Made by a program: the position numbers and the translations under genes
The notes under the pieces: generated by a model
Told to the model about the DNA's origin: nothing
What the model saw: only the letters and a program-made list of their open reading frames with translations
Database searches by the model: none
Shown here: positions 55,940 through 64,000 of the stretch, piece after piece
Layout: each line of letters opens with the position of its first letter
Position numbering within the stretch: the stretch's first letter is position 1
Source of the DNA: Lachnospiraceae bacterium
Lineage (GTDB): Bacteria > Bacillota > Clostridia > Lachnospirales > Lachnospiraceae
Length of the DNA: 64,000 bases
Direction of reading: 5' to 3'
NCBI GenBank assembly: GCA_910574185.1
Contig: CAJSZQ010000003.1
Location: 1 to 64,000, forward strand

Positions 55940-56737
55940 TTAGTATTTCCGCAAAATATCCACCGTATGTCCCGCGGCCCCCATCAAATCCATCCGCTCA
56001 CAGGTTGCCAGATGATACGCCAGAAAATATTCAAATTCTTCTTCATCCAGCGCATTCAAAAATGGCCTCATATAGTTCGCCGCTCCGTCTGCTGAAATAA
56101 TCTGAATGCGCTTAAGTTCTGCCTCCCTGTTCAGTTTGTCTATATCCTCCAGCCGCACCATGCTGTATAGCTCATTGGCTTTTTCCGTACAGTGAAAGGT
56201 CCCATCCAGCATTCCTGCCTCAAGGGATTCCCTGATATGTCTCTCTTTAAATGCGTAGGTAATTACGCTAAATTCATTCATAACATAAGCAGTCAGAAGA
56301 TAACCCTCTTTTGTTAATACCCTTTTTGCTTCCGTCAGCGCCTTCAACTTATCCTCTTCTTTATGAAGATGATACAATGGACCAAATAAAAGCGCCATAT
56401 CAAAGCTCTCATCTGCAAACCGCTTAAGGTTCATAGCATTACCCTGATATGCTTTTACCAAGCTGCATTTCGCCTTCAGTCTGCCCAGATTGTGCTTCAC
56501 AAGCTCAACGGCCGATACGTCATACCCCTCTTTCGCCAGAGCAATGCTGTATCGGCCCGTTCCCGCTCCAATATCCAGAATCCGAATCTGCGCCTTTTCC
56601 TTCCCGGATACAGCGGCAAATTCTTCCAGATACCGATGAATATACTGCATCGAAGTCCGAAACTCCACCTGTCCATGACGGCTGTTTAACCGCTTGTCCT
56701 CATTAAATTTGTTATAATATGCTTCCAGCTCAGTCAT
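55940..56737 (-). CDS. Class I SAM-dependent methyltransferase
   Basis: The 265-residue protein has motif I ILDIGAGTGRYSIALA (about 48-63), the acidic end of strand 2 (VSAVELVKHN), and motif post-II SFDMALLFGPLYHL. The substrate is unknown. The start at 56737 has GAGGG upstream and begins MTELEAYYNKFNEDKRLNS; a start at 56779 would add 14 residues without a site. It probably shares a transcript with the FAD protein. Confidence 0.88.
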   Translation of the reverse strand: MTELEAYYNKFNEDKRLNSRHGQVEFRTSMQYIHRYLEEFAAVSGKEKAQIRILDIGAGTGRYSIALAKEGYDVSAVELVKHNLGRLKAKCSLVKAYQGNAMNLKRFADESFDMALLFGPLYHLHKEEDKLKALTEAKRVLTKEGYLLTAYVMNEFSVITYAFKERHIRESLEAGMLDGTFHCTEKANELYSMVRLEDIDKLNREAELKRIQIISADGAANYMRPFLNALDEEEFEYFLAYHLATCERMDLMGAAGHTVDILRKY

Positions 56738-56915
56738 ATAAACGCCCTCATAATCTTTTTCTATACTTATCGCTGCCATCTAAATTTGCACATTCCTACA
56801 GCCATTATATCAAATGTAAGCCCTTGCGCAAATTATAATCTGTAGTTCAGTATAACAGGAGGCGTTCCAGACCGCAACCTTGCAGTTCTTCTCTTTTACA
56901 TGGATTTGCAAACCA

Positions 56916-56949
56916 GTTGCAGTTCACAGGTCATTTGGTAAACAGCAAC
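56916..56949. repeat. Family E short repeat
   Basis: Bases 56920-56945 are identical over 26 bp to 47140-47165 in the left arm of element A3 (CAGTTCACAGGTCATTTGGT, then AAACAG); one more mismatch extends the match to 30. Here it is enclosed by GTTGC/GCAAC. The rest of 56738-57023 upstream of it shows no gene. Confidence 0.7.
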
Positions 56950-56953
56950 AAAC

Positions 56954-57002
56954 AAAAATCGCCGTATCCCTCATATAAAACATGAAGGATACGGCGATTT
57001 TT
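56954..57002. terminator. Bidirectional terminator after oppA
   Basis: AAAAATCGCCGTATCC and GGATACGGCGATTTTT form a perfect 16-bp stem with A- and T-runs at both ends, 22 bases after the oppA stop. Confidence 0.93.
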
Positions 57003-57023
57003 ATTGTGAAAACTTTACAAAAA

Positions 57024-58739
57024 CTATTCCTCTATATATCCGTACTGGAAATACCAGTATCCGTATGGACTGTGCCATGTTCCCTTCAGAGAAGGAGACT
57101 GCAGCCAGAAGTCATTGTAGAAAGCAACCGGAATACATGCATAGTCTTCCATCATGATCTTTTCAGCCTCATGAAGCGCTGCGTAATGCTCTTCCGTATC
57201 TGCGCATCTGGATTTGTCGATTGCCGCGTCAAATTCCTTGCTGTTATACTTTCCGTCGTTATTTCCGTTTGAAGAATAAAGCAGCTCAATCATATTAGAC
57301 GCATCGTTGTAATCATAAACCCATCCGTTACGAGCCATATCGTAATCACCGGCGCGGCGCTGCGGAGTAAAGGAAGCCCACTCAACCTTATCGATATTCA
57401 TCGTAATTCCAAGCTCCTTATAACAGCTCTGGAGATACTCGGCAACCGCTACATGATATCCCTGATCATTGGTAGAATAAGTGATTGTCGGGAAACCTTC
57501 TCCATTCGGATAGCCTGCGTCTGCAAGAGCTTTCTTAGCTTCTTCCAGATTTGCTTCGTAATCTTCGCTGATGAATGGCTCTCCTCCATTCGCATCGCTG
57601 GCTACGTCATAGAACATATTCTCCGGGTCTGCATCAATAACGCCAGGACCCACAAAATTATATGCCGGGCTGTATGTTCCCTGCATAACCACATTGGCAA
57701 TATAGTCGCGGTCAATGGCAAGATTCAGGGCTTTCCGTACATTCACATCGTTGAATGGCTCTTTCTGTGTCTGCATGCTTAAATAATACGTACCAAGCAT
57801 TGGATCTACATAGTAATCTCCGCCGTCCTCTACCGGCGTAAGGCTTGGGATTTCCTCGGTAGGAACGTCCTTAATCATCTGAGCCTCTCCGCCTGTATAA
57901 GCAGCGTAAGCCGCGCTGGAATCCTCAAGCAGAAGGAATGTCAACGTATCGGTAACAATACGGGATGAATCCCAGCCGCCGTTATAATTCGGGTTTTTCT
58001 CACATACGATACGCTCGCTTGGAGTCCACTCTTTGATCATGTATGGTCCGTTGCATACATAGGTCTCAGGAGCAACCGACCATGAGTCGCCGTTGTCTTC
58101 AACAGTAGCCTGCTGAACAGGGCTCATTGTAGCAAATGCAGCAATCTTGTCAAAGTAAGAACATGGATAAGCCAGCGTAATGGTAAGAGTCTTTCCATCC
58201 TCGCTTGCAACAACGTTCAGTTTATTAATATCAGGCTCTGTTGTCGTCTCGCCGTTTTCATCCGGATTACCAATTGCATCATCATAACCGTCAATCATAC
58301 CTACGACAGTCTCTCCGTAAGGAGCTGCAAGTTCTGTATCACAGAGACGCTTAAAGGTATATTCAAAGTCTTTCGCCGTAAGGTCGGAACCATCGCTCCA
58401 CTTTAAACCGTCGCGCATGGTAAACGTCCATACAAGGCCGTCCTCACTTACTTCATACTCCTCAGCCTGTCCCGGCTGTACCTCATTATTCTCGTCAATG
58501 ATGAGAAGAGGCTCGAACAGTGTAATAAGCATGTTTGCACCGTCAATAGCGCTGTTAAGCGCCGGGTCCAGTGTCTCCGGGTTTGGTCCAATCTGTACGG
58601 TAATCTCTCCGCCCTCGCCAGAAGCGCCGTCAGAAGTCCCGGCATCATCAGAATTGTCGGAGCCTTTTCCGCCGCAGGCTGCAAGAGAAAGCGTCATACA
58701 GACTGTCAGTAGCATTGCAGCTAATCTTTTTGCTTTCAT
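57024..58739 (-). CDS. oppA: Oligopeptide ABC transporter substrate-binding lipoprotein
   Basis: The 571-residue family 5 solute-binding protein has a lipoprotein signal peptide ending in the lipobox LAAC (Cys22), then an acidic Ser/Gly linker and the large bilobed peptide-binding domain (about 55-555). It captures peptides outside the cell for OppBCDF. It is the last gene of the leftward opp operon, 76 bases after oppF, and is followed by a strong terminator. Putting the binding protein last is less common than first. Confidence 0.95.
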   Translation of the reverse strand: MKAKRLAAMLLTVCMTLSLAACGGKGSDNSDDAGTSDGASGEGGEITVQIGPNPETLDPALNSAIDGANMLITLFEPLLIIDENNEVQPGQAEEYEVSEDGLVWTFTMRDGLKWSDGSDLTAKDFEYTFKRLCDTELAAPYGETVVGMIDGYDDAIGNPDENGETTTEPDINKLNVVASEDGKTLTITLAYPCSYFDKIAAFATMSPVQQATVEDNGDSWSVAPETYVCNGPYMIKEWTPSERIVCEKNPNYNGGWDSSRIVTDTLTFLLLEDSSAAYAAYTGGEAQMIKDVPTEEIPSLTPVEDGGDYYVDPMLGTYYLSMQTQKEPFNDVNVRKALNLAIDRDYIANVVMQGTYSPAYNFVGPGVIDADPENMFYDVASDANGGEPFISEDYEANLEEAKKALADAGYPNGEGFPTITYSTNDQGYHVAVAEYLQSCYKELGITMNIDKVEWASFTPQRRAGDYDMARNGWVYDYNDASNMIELLYSSNGNNDGKYNSKEFDAAIDKSRCADTEEHYAALHEAEKIMMEDYACIPVAFYNDFWLQSPSLKGTWHSPYGYWYFQYGYIEE

Positions 58740-58815
58740 AATAACTTTCCTCCATTTTTTATTTGCATAAACTGCTTTATATCCAAAATATGCCTTAGCA
58801 TATGGGATACCACCA

Positions 58816-59877
58816 TTAATTCAACTTGTCCAGATTATGACAGGCTGCCCAGTGTCCCGGACTAATCTCTTTAAACTCCGGACACTCTTCGCCGCACTGT
58901 TCTGTCGCATAGGGACATCTTGTCCGGAAACGGCAGCCGCTGGGCGGATTTAAGGGACTGGGTACGTCTCCCTGGAGCGGAATCCGCTTAGAAGCCCTGG
59001 CTGTTCTCGGGTCTGCAATCGGAATAGCAGAAATTAAACTGCGCGTATACGGGTGAGCGCTCTGAGTAATCAGTTCATAACTGTCAGCAAGCTCCACCAG
59101 CTTCCCAAGATACATAACGCCGATACGGTCGGATATATGCTTTACAATACTTAAGTCATGAGCAATAAACAGATACGTCAGCCCCATCTCTTTCTGAAGA
59201 TCCTCAAACATATTGACCACCTGCGCCTGTATCGAAACATCCAGCGCAGACACCGGCTCGTCACAGACAATAAATTCCGGATCTACTGCCAGCGCCCGGG
59301 CGATACCTACACGCTGTCTCTGTCCTCCAGAAAACTCGTGAGGATACCGATTAGCATGCTCGCTGTTCAGTCCCACACGCTCCAGAAGCGTAAGAATACG
59401 CTTGCGTCTTTCTTCTTTACTATTCGCCAGCTTATGGATATCAATCGGTTCTCCTACAATATCTCCAATCGTCATACGAGGGTCCAGACTTGCATAGGGG
59501 TCCTGAAAGACAATCTGCATCTTGCGCCGGTAGGGCAGCATATCCTCAGCGACTTTTGCGCCGTAAATGATTTTACCGTTTCCATCCATCTTAGGCGTAC
59601 CGTCCGGATTCTGCAGCGGATGCTTTCCACTGTCAAATATAATCTTTCCATCATAGATAATACGCCCGTCCGTAGGCTCGTACAGCCGAAGCATTGTACG
59701 GCCGATGGTTGTCTTGCCGCATCCCGACTCGCCTACAAGCCCTAATGTTTCTCCCTTACGGATTGCAAAGGACACGTCGTCGACAGCTTTCACAACCCGC
59801 TTATTCTTTCCATAACCTCCCGCAGGAAAATACTGCTGCAAATGCTGTATCTCCATCAAAATCTCTTGCTTATTCAC
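58816..59877 (-). CDS. oppF: Oligopeptide ABC transporter ATP-binding protein OppF
   Basis: The 353-residue ATPase has Walker [13 protein letters not shown] (about 52-63), signature [15 protein letters not shown], Walker [15 protein letters not shown] and the C-terminal peptide-transporter domain ending in the cysteine-rich [20 protein letters not shown]. The start is GTG at 59877, nine bases after GGAGG, overlapping oppD by eight bases. An insert (about 95-130, [20 protein letters not shown]) is longer than usual. Confidence 0.95.
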   Translation of the reverse strand: MNKQEILMEIQHLQQYFPAGGYGKNKRVVKAVDDVSFAIRKGETLGLVGESGCGKTTIGRTMLRLYEPTDGRIIYDGKIIFDSGKHPLQNPDGTPKMDGNGKIIYGAKVAEDMLPYRRKMQIVFQDPYASLDPRMTIGDIVGEPIDIHKLANSKEERRKRILTLLERVGLNSEHANRYPHEFSGGQRQRVGIARALAVDPEFIVCDEPVSALDVSIQAQVVNMFEDLQKEMGLTYLFIAHDLSIVKHISDRIGVMYLGKLVELADSYELITQSAHPYTRSLISAIPIADPRTARASKRIPLQGDVPSPLNPPSGCRFRTRCPYATEQCGEECPEFKEISPGHWAACHNLDKLN

Positions 59878-60874
59878 AGCCCCTGCCTCCTTCCTCAAAC
59901 TGTTCTTTCTGAAGCAGCCAGCAATAACTGTAATGTGTATCGCTTAATTCGGTCTTCGGCGGCATCTGATTGAGGCAAATCTTCATACAGCTTGCGCATC
60001 TTGGTGCGAAAGGACACCCCTTTGGCGGATTCAGAAGGTCAATCGGCTGTCCCTCAATGGGCACCAAACGTTCATCTTCTTTTGTATCAAGCTTAGGAAT
60101 TGATTTAATCAGTCCCTTTGTATACTCATGTTTCGGCTCATAGAAAATTTCGTCCGCCGTTCCATACTCTATAATATGTCCCGCATACATGACCGCAATC
60201 TTTTCACACATGCTTGCAACCACGCCCAGGTCATGGGTAATCATAATGATACTCATACCCAGCTTCTCTCTCAATTCCTGCATCAGTTCCAGTATCTGCG
60301 CCTGTATCGTAACGTCAAGCGCTGTCGTAGGCTCGTCGGCAATCAGAAGCTTCGGCTCGCAGGCCAGCGCAATCGCAATCATAACACGCTGACGCATCCC
60401 CCCGGACAACTCGTGCGGATACTGCTTCAGACGCTTTTCCGGCTCATTGATTCCAACCAGCTCCAGAAGTTCTTTTGCACGCTCCTGCGCTTCTTGTTTG
60501 GTTTTATCTGTGTGTAACAGAATCACCTCTCTGATCTGATTTCCAATGGTATATACAGGGTTTAAACTTGTCATCGGGTCCTGGAAGATAATGGATACTT
60601 CATTCCCCCGCATTTTTCTAAATTCCTTCTCGGTCATCGTATCTACCTGATGTCCGTTAAAGCGGATTGTACCTCCCACAAGCTTCCCAGGATAAGCGGT
60701 AAGACCCATCAGCGAATATGCAGTAACGGACTTTCCCGAACCGGATTCTCCAACGATTCCAAGAACTTCCCCTTCCTCCATGGAGAATGAAACTCCGTTT
60801 AAAGCCTTCACTTCACCGGCCGGAGTAAAAAAGGAGAGGTATTCATCTTTAATCTCTAAAAGTTTTTCTTTCAA
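59870..60874 (-). CDS. oppD: Oligopeptide ABC transporter ATP-binding protein OppD
   Basis: The 334-residue ATPase has Walker [14 protein letters not shown], signature [16 protein letters not shown], Walker [15 protein letters not shown] and the C-terminal [20 protein letters not shown]. The start is TTG at 60874, nine bases after AAGGAGGT. With OppF it powers peptide import. Confidence 0.95.
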   Translation of the reverse strand: MKEKLLEIKDEYLSFFTPAGEVKALNGVSFSMEEGEVLGIVGESGSGKSVTAYSLMGLTAYPGKLVGGTIRFNGHQVDTMTEKEFRKMRGNEVSIIFQDPMTSLNPVYTIGNQIREVILLHTDKTKQEAQERAKELLELVGINEPEKRLKQYPHELSGGMRQRVMIAIALACEPKLLIADEPTTALDVTIQAQILELMQELREKLGMSIIMITHDLGVVASMCEKIAVMYAGHIIEYGTADEIFYEPKHEYTKGLIKSIPKLDTKEDERLVPIEGQPIDLLNPPKGCPFAPRCASCMKICLNQMPPKTELSDTHYSYCWLLQKEQFEEGGRGCE

Positions 60875-60890
60875 AACACTCGTACCTCCT

Positions 60891-61931
60891 TCAGTTCTTA
60901 AGCTTCGGGTCAAATGCATCTCTTAATCCGTCGCCAAACAGGTTAAATACCAGTATAACAACGCTAATCATCACAGCCGGAAGAATCAAAAGATGCGGAT
61001 ACGTATTCATACCCTTTACTGCATCCGTTGCAAGAGACCCCAGAGACGGCATAGGCGCCGCAACTCCCAGTCCAAGGAAACTTAAGTAACTCTCTGTAAA
61101 TATCGCAGAAGGTATCTGCAGCGTCGTCGTAACAATCAATGTACCGATACAATTCGTAAGAAGATGCTTCTTTACAATCCTTCCTCCGCTTGCGCCAAGG
61201 GCCCGGGCCGCCGTTACATACTCTGATTCTTTCAGAATCAAAACCTGAGAACGGGTAATACGGGCCATTCCAACCCAGTAAAGCAGAACGAACACAAGGA
61301 AGATTGCAATCAGGTTCGGACCCATTTTCTGCATCCATCCAAATCCGGGGCGGGTTGCCAGATCCTGCAACGCAGGCTTTATGGCCATAGAAAGTATGAT
61401 AATCAAGAGAATATCCGGTATCGTATATAGAATGTCCGTAATACGCATCATGATATTGTCCGTCCATCCGCCGGCAAATCCTGAAATCGCGCCATAGGTG
61501 GCTCCTACAATAAGAACAAGCGCCGCGCATACAAGACCTACGCTCAGGCTGATACGGGTTCCCATCATAAGACGAATCGCAAAGTCGCGTCCCAACTTGT
61601 CCGTGCCGCAGATATGAGGGAACACACTCTCGCCCTTATCGAGCAGCGCCTGCTCGTTCTTGCCATATTCAAACGGGGCTAAATTCTCGCTGTATTTGAT
61701 CTGCTGTTCATAGCTATATGGCCAGAAAGAAGGCAGAACGTATGCAAATATCATAATTAAAATAATACAGATTAAACTGATCATTGCAATTTTATTTTTA
61801 CGCAGGCGGCGTATACCATCCGCCCAGAAATTAATGCTTTTACGCATTATAACAAGACTCTCTTTTTCCTCTGATGAAGCCGGAAGAAAATCTTCTGCTT
61901 TCAACTGGAGGCTGGGTAATTTATTACTCAT
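60891..61931 (-). CDS. oppC: Oligopeptide ABC transporter permease OppC
   Basis: The 346-residue permease has an N-terminal cytoplasmic tail (1-45), six membrane helices, and the permease motif for contact with the ATPases (EYVTAARALGASGGRIVKKHLLTN). It lies 16 bases before oppD and 21 after oppB. The ribosome site is modest (AGGTG). Confidence 0.94.
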   Translation of the reverse strand: MSNKLPSLQLKAEDFLPASSEEKESLVIMRKSINFWADGIRRLRKNKIAMISLICIILIMIFAYVLPSFWPYSYEQQIKYSENLAPFEYGKNEQALLDKGESVFPHICGTDKLGRDFAIRLMMGTRISLSVGLVCAALVLIVGATYGAISGFAGGWTDNIMMRITDILYTIPDILLIIILSMAIKPALQDLATRPGFGWMQKMGPNLIAIFLVFVLLYWVGMARITRSQVLILKESEYVTAARALGASGGRIVKKHLLTNCIGTLIVTTTLQIPSAIFTESYLSFLGLGVAAPMPSLGSLATDAVKGMNTYPHLLILPAVMISVVILVFNLFGDGLRDAFDPKLKN

Positions 61932-61952
61932 CGTACTTTTCGCACCTGCTCT

Positions 61953-62870
61953 CTACTTTAATTTAATTCTTGGGTCTATGATCTTGTAGAGAATATCTAC
62001 AATCACATTCGCCGTAATAATCAGGGTCGCCAGAACAATCGTCGTCCCCATAATCATCGTATAATCACGGTTTGTAATGGAAGATACAAACTCCCGCCCA
62101 AGTCCGGGAATTGTAAAAATCTTTTCCACAACAAAAGAACCTGTCATAAGTCCTGCCAGCATAGGTCCTACATAAGTAATTACCGGAAGAATCGCATTAC
62201 GAAGCGCATGTTTGAACAACGTCTTAAAACTCGACACGCCTTTTGCCCTTGAAGTACGTACATAATCCTGTCCCATAACATCCAGCAGACTGGAGCGCAT
62301 CAGACGCGTAATATATGCGGTTGGATAAATTGCCAAAGCGGTTACCGGCATAATATAGGACGACAGTGTGTTAAGCCCAACCGTCGGTAAAATACCCAGT
62401 TTGCTTCCAAAGGTATATAAAAGCAACACACTGCTGATAAAGCTCGGTATGGCAATTCCGCAAGTCGCCAAGACAATAATGAAATTATCATAGAACTTCC
62501 CTCTGTTATACGCCGAAATACATCCAAGCGGTATCCCCAGCGCAAGCGCCAGTACAACAGCAATCCCTGCAAGCTTTGCAGATACAGGAAACTTAGAAAA
62601 TATAATGTCAGATACGGTACGTCCCCTCTGCCTGAGACTATATCCCATATCTCCTTTCACAAAATCCGATATATATGTGGTATACCGTTCCACTAACGGC
62701 TTATCCAATCCATATTTTGCCTCCAGCGCCTCCTGCGCCGCCTTGCTAATAGACTTTTCAGCCACAAACGGTCCGCCTGGTACAAGATTCATTAGAAAAA
62801 ATGTTAATGTTGCGACGATAAATATACTCGCAATGCCAAGTGCCAGGCGCTTAATAATATATTTTTTCAA
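61953..62870 (-). CDS. oppB: Oligopeptide ABC transporter permease OppB
   Basis: The 305-residue permease begins KKYIIKRLALGIASIFIVAT and has six helices and the EAA-like loop (DYVRTSRAKGVSSFKTLFKHALRN). It is the first gene of the opp operon. The start is TTG at 62870 with GAGG upstream. Confidence 0.94.
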   Translation of the reverse strand: MKKYIIKRLALGIASIFIVATLTFFLMNLVPGGPFVAEKSISKAAQEALEAKYGLDKPLVERYTTYISDFVKGDMGYSLRQRGRTVSDIIFSKFPVSAKLAGIAVVLALALGIPLGCISAYNRGKFYDNFIIVLATCGIAIPSFISSVLLLYTFGSKLGILPTVGLNTLSSYIMPVTALAIYPTAYITRLMRSSLLDVMGQDYVRTSRAKGVSSFKTLFKHALRNAILPVITYVGPMLAGLMTGSFVVEKIFTIPGLGREFVSSITNRDYTMIMGTTIVLATLIITANVIVDILYKIIDPRIKLK

Positions 62871-63136
62871 TTCCGAACCATCCTCTCTGTATTCTCTTTC
62901 TCCTTTGTATCATGTACGTTTACCCCCCCCCGCACATAATGACTGGTGTTATTTTAGCACAATACATTAGAAAAATCAATTAACTTTTCTTTTTTGCACA
63001 TCTTAGCCAACTGTAACTCTGTCGGAAAATCGACGCTTAACCGTTCGTTGGCTGCCTTGCAGTTTTTTTCTCTTCATGATATATTACAACCATTATACGA
63101 TATTTATACAACATTCAATTTTCGGAGGATAAAATC
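62871..63136. other. Divergent region between oppB and the NUDIX gene
   Basis: It contains a run of ten C near 62923-62932, a hairpin-like stretch AGCCAAC ... GTCGGAAAATCGAC ... GTTGGCT (63006-63053), and an AT-rich segment before the NUDIX gene with a GGAGG site at about 63124. No operator or gene is evident. Confidence 0.45.
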
Positions 63137-63670
63137 ATGTTATACTGTACTGAATGCGGAACCCGACTGATTAAGAAACATTTAGACAATGAAGGTGAAA
63201 TTCCTTACTGCGAAGCCTGCAGCGCGTTTCGCTTTCCCACTTTCAATACTGCAATCAGCGCCATCGTATATTCCCCTGACGCCAGAAAAATCCTGCTGAT
63301 TAAGCAATATGGAAAAGACCGCAACATTCTAGTAGCAGGCTATGTGAATAAAGGTGAATTTGCCGAACATGCGCTGGCAAGAGAGGTTCGTGAAGAAATC
63401 GGTCTGAACGTGGTAAGCTGCTGTTTTAACCGAAGCGAATACTATGAAAAAAGCAATACTCTGATGCTGAACTTTGCCTGTCTGGCAAATTCTGATAATT
63501 TAAGCGGCGTTACCGCAGAAGTTGATTATGCAGCCTGGTATACTCCTCAGGAAGCAAGAGAAGCAATTTACCACGACTGTCTTGCAGAGCGATTTCTTTT
63601 GTGCTGGCTGGATAAGCGGGAGCGCTACGATACTACATATGAAACTTATCATTTCCTTAATTCTTTGTAA
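63137..63670 (+). CDS. NUDIX hydrolase with N-terminal zinc ribbon (NudC-like)
   Basis: The 177-residue protein has a zinc ribbon (Cys4, Cys7, Cys25, Cys28: CTECGTRL and CEACSAFRFP). A NUDIX domain follows with box GYVNKGEFAEHALAREVREE IG (about 74-95). The ribbon plus NUDIX order is as in NADH pyrophosphatases, but the N-terminal NudC domain is missing and the length is short, so substrate is open. GGAGG precedes the ATG. Confidence 0.88.
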   Translation: MLYCTECGTRLIKKHLDNEGEIPYCEACSAFRFPTFNTAISAIVYSPDARKILLIKQYGKDRNILVAGYVNKGEFAEHALAREVREEIGLNVVSCCFNRSEYYEKSNTLMLNFACLANSDNLSGVTAEVDYAAWYTPQEAREAIYHDCLAERFLLCWLDKRERYDTTYETYHFLNSL

Positions 63671-63682
63671 GCAAATATAAAT

Positions 63683-63772
63683 GAATGTGCCCTGGCACAT
63701 TCTCTCGCCGAACGCAGTCGCTTGCGACAAACTTCCTCTTCGCGCGAGTACGCATCCCCCCGAAGGGTTTTT
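63683..63772 (+). repeat. Hairpin repeat, family C copy 2
   Basis: GAATGTGC/GCACATTC, then CTCGC ... CGCGCGAG, then ACGCATCCCCCCGAAGGGTTTTT. The layout and much of the sequence match 6151-6236, with paired changes in the second stem. It lies 12 bases after the NUDIX stop and ends like an intrinsic terminator. Confidence 0.75.
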
Positions 63773-63834
63773 ATGATATAGGGAACGAAGTTTCCTATAT
63801 CATAAAACAAGAAAGTGTCTTCGACACTTTCTTG
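63773..63834. terminator. Two adjacent hairpins between convergent genes
   Basis: ATGATATAGG/CCTATATCAT (63773-63803) and CAAGAAAGTGTC/GACACTTTCTTG (63808-63834), the latter followed leftward by TTTTAT, giving a good terminator for the leftward gene ending at 63837. Confidence 0.8.
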
Positions 63835-63836
63835 TT

Positions 63837-64000
63837 TTAATTTCCGTTTCCATGATGTCTTCGATGATGTCTCCCTTTTCCCTTGCACTGGCCCCCATCA
63901 TTTCCTGAACTGTCATTTTCAGAAGTCCCCTCTTCTGAACTGCTGTTTTCTGACCTGCCATGTCTGTATCTCTTGCATGTCTTGATATTATCGCAGATTT
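63837..64000 (-). CDS. C-terminal end of a His/Gly/Ser-rich protein (partial)
   Basis: A leftward frame enters from the right edge and stops at 63837. The visible 53 residues are low in hydrophobics: RYRHGRSENSSSEEGTSEND, then SSGNDGGQCKGKGRHHRRHH GNGN. A terminator directly follows the stop, which supports a real gene. It looks like a flexible tail, perhaps metal-binding through His and Cys; nothing more can be said without the upstream part. Confidence 0.5.
   Translation of the reverse strand, partial: ICDNIKTCKRYRHGRSENSSSEEGTSENDSSGNDGGQCKGKGRHHRRHHGNGN

Noticed and set aside
63649..63888. 79-residue leftward frame at the right end
   Set aside because: It crosses the family C hairpins and terminators and overlaps the NUDIX gene; the other leftward frame ending at 63837 is better supported.
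1..64000. tRNA or rRNA genes
   Set aside because: I looked in the gaps for cloverleaf-type sequence with the TTCGAATC/GGTTCGA box and found none convincing.

Overview
The window looks like chromosome of a spore-forming, low-to-moderate GC Firmicute of the class Clostridia, most likely Lachnospiraceae. The reasons are Gram-positive ribosome binding sites (GGAGG-type) before almost every gene, a T-box leader on pheST, a Firmicutes-type 6S RNA, a SpoIID-family protein, a CIRCE-like element on clpB, mannose-family PTS genes, and Tn916-type conjugation genes. The assignment is inference; no 16S rRNA or tRNA gene was seen.

Layout. (1) 1-6.8 kb: a sugar or sugar-alcohol uptake locus. It holds a mannose-family PTS (IIB, IIC, IID, and a separate IIA), a zinc alcohol dehydrogenase, a class II bisphosphate aldolase and a GntR/UTRA regulator. 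Three promoters here carry related palindromic operators, so the genes read as one regulon. A truncated PRD-type regulator lies at the left edge. (2) 6.8-9.5 kb: clpB with a half-degenerate CIRCE. (3) 9.6-18.2 kb: a decayed Tn916-family integrative conjugative element. Its gene order is kept (DUF961 pair, tcpA, mobT, sigma/anti-sigma pair, tcpF start, integrase end), but nearly every transfer gene has a frameshift, stop or deletion. The intact-looking genes there are the ECF sigma/anti-sigma pair, an AT-rich membrane-anchored protein and a Cys-rich KTR protein. (4) 18.2-23.4 kb: accessory genes (MATE/PadR pair, RibD-C reductase, two XRE regulators, CPBP protease with TetR). (5) 23.4-28.4 kb: a response regulator/histidine kinase/ABC exporter operon. 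(6) 28.5-48.3 kb: core genes (queA, pheT, pheS, spoIID-like, alanine symporter, ald, pckA, thrC, leuD, leuC), a solitary HipA-like kinase and 6S RNA. (7) 48.4-64 kb: feoAB, aldehyde dehydrogenase, a MalY/PatB aminotransferase, apt, an FAD protein, a methyltransferase, a complete oligopeptide ABC transporter (oppBCDF-oppA), a NUDIX hydrolase and the end of a His/Gly/Ser-rich protein.

The most unusual content is in the intergenic DNA. Three elements (26.3-26.6, 35.7-36.0 and 47.1-47.4 kb) share a conserved core of about 110 nt. The core has compensatory base changes in two stems and an invariant apical loop, and it is enclosed by long inverted-repeat arms whose sequence differs completely between copies; in one copy the arms are 98 of 98 bp complementary. 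All three lie 2-18 nt past the stop codon of the upstream gene, in the same orientation, and one is flanked by an 8-9 bp direct repeat. I could not assign this family to a known RNA or mobile element. Other repeat families are a roughly 90-nt hairpin element at 6.15 and 63.7 kb, a nested multi-hairpin block at 54.1-54.45 kb, a tandem 77-bp repeat between pheS and pheT, and a 26-bp repeat shared by 47.14 and 56.92 kb.
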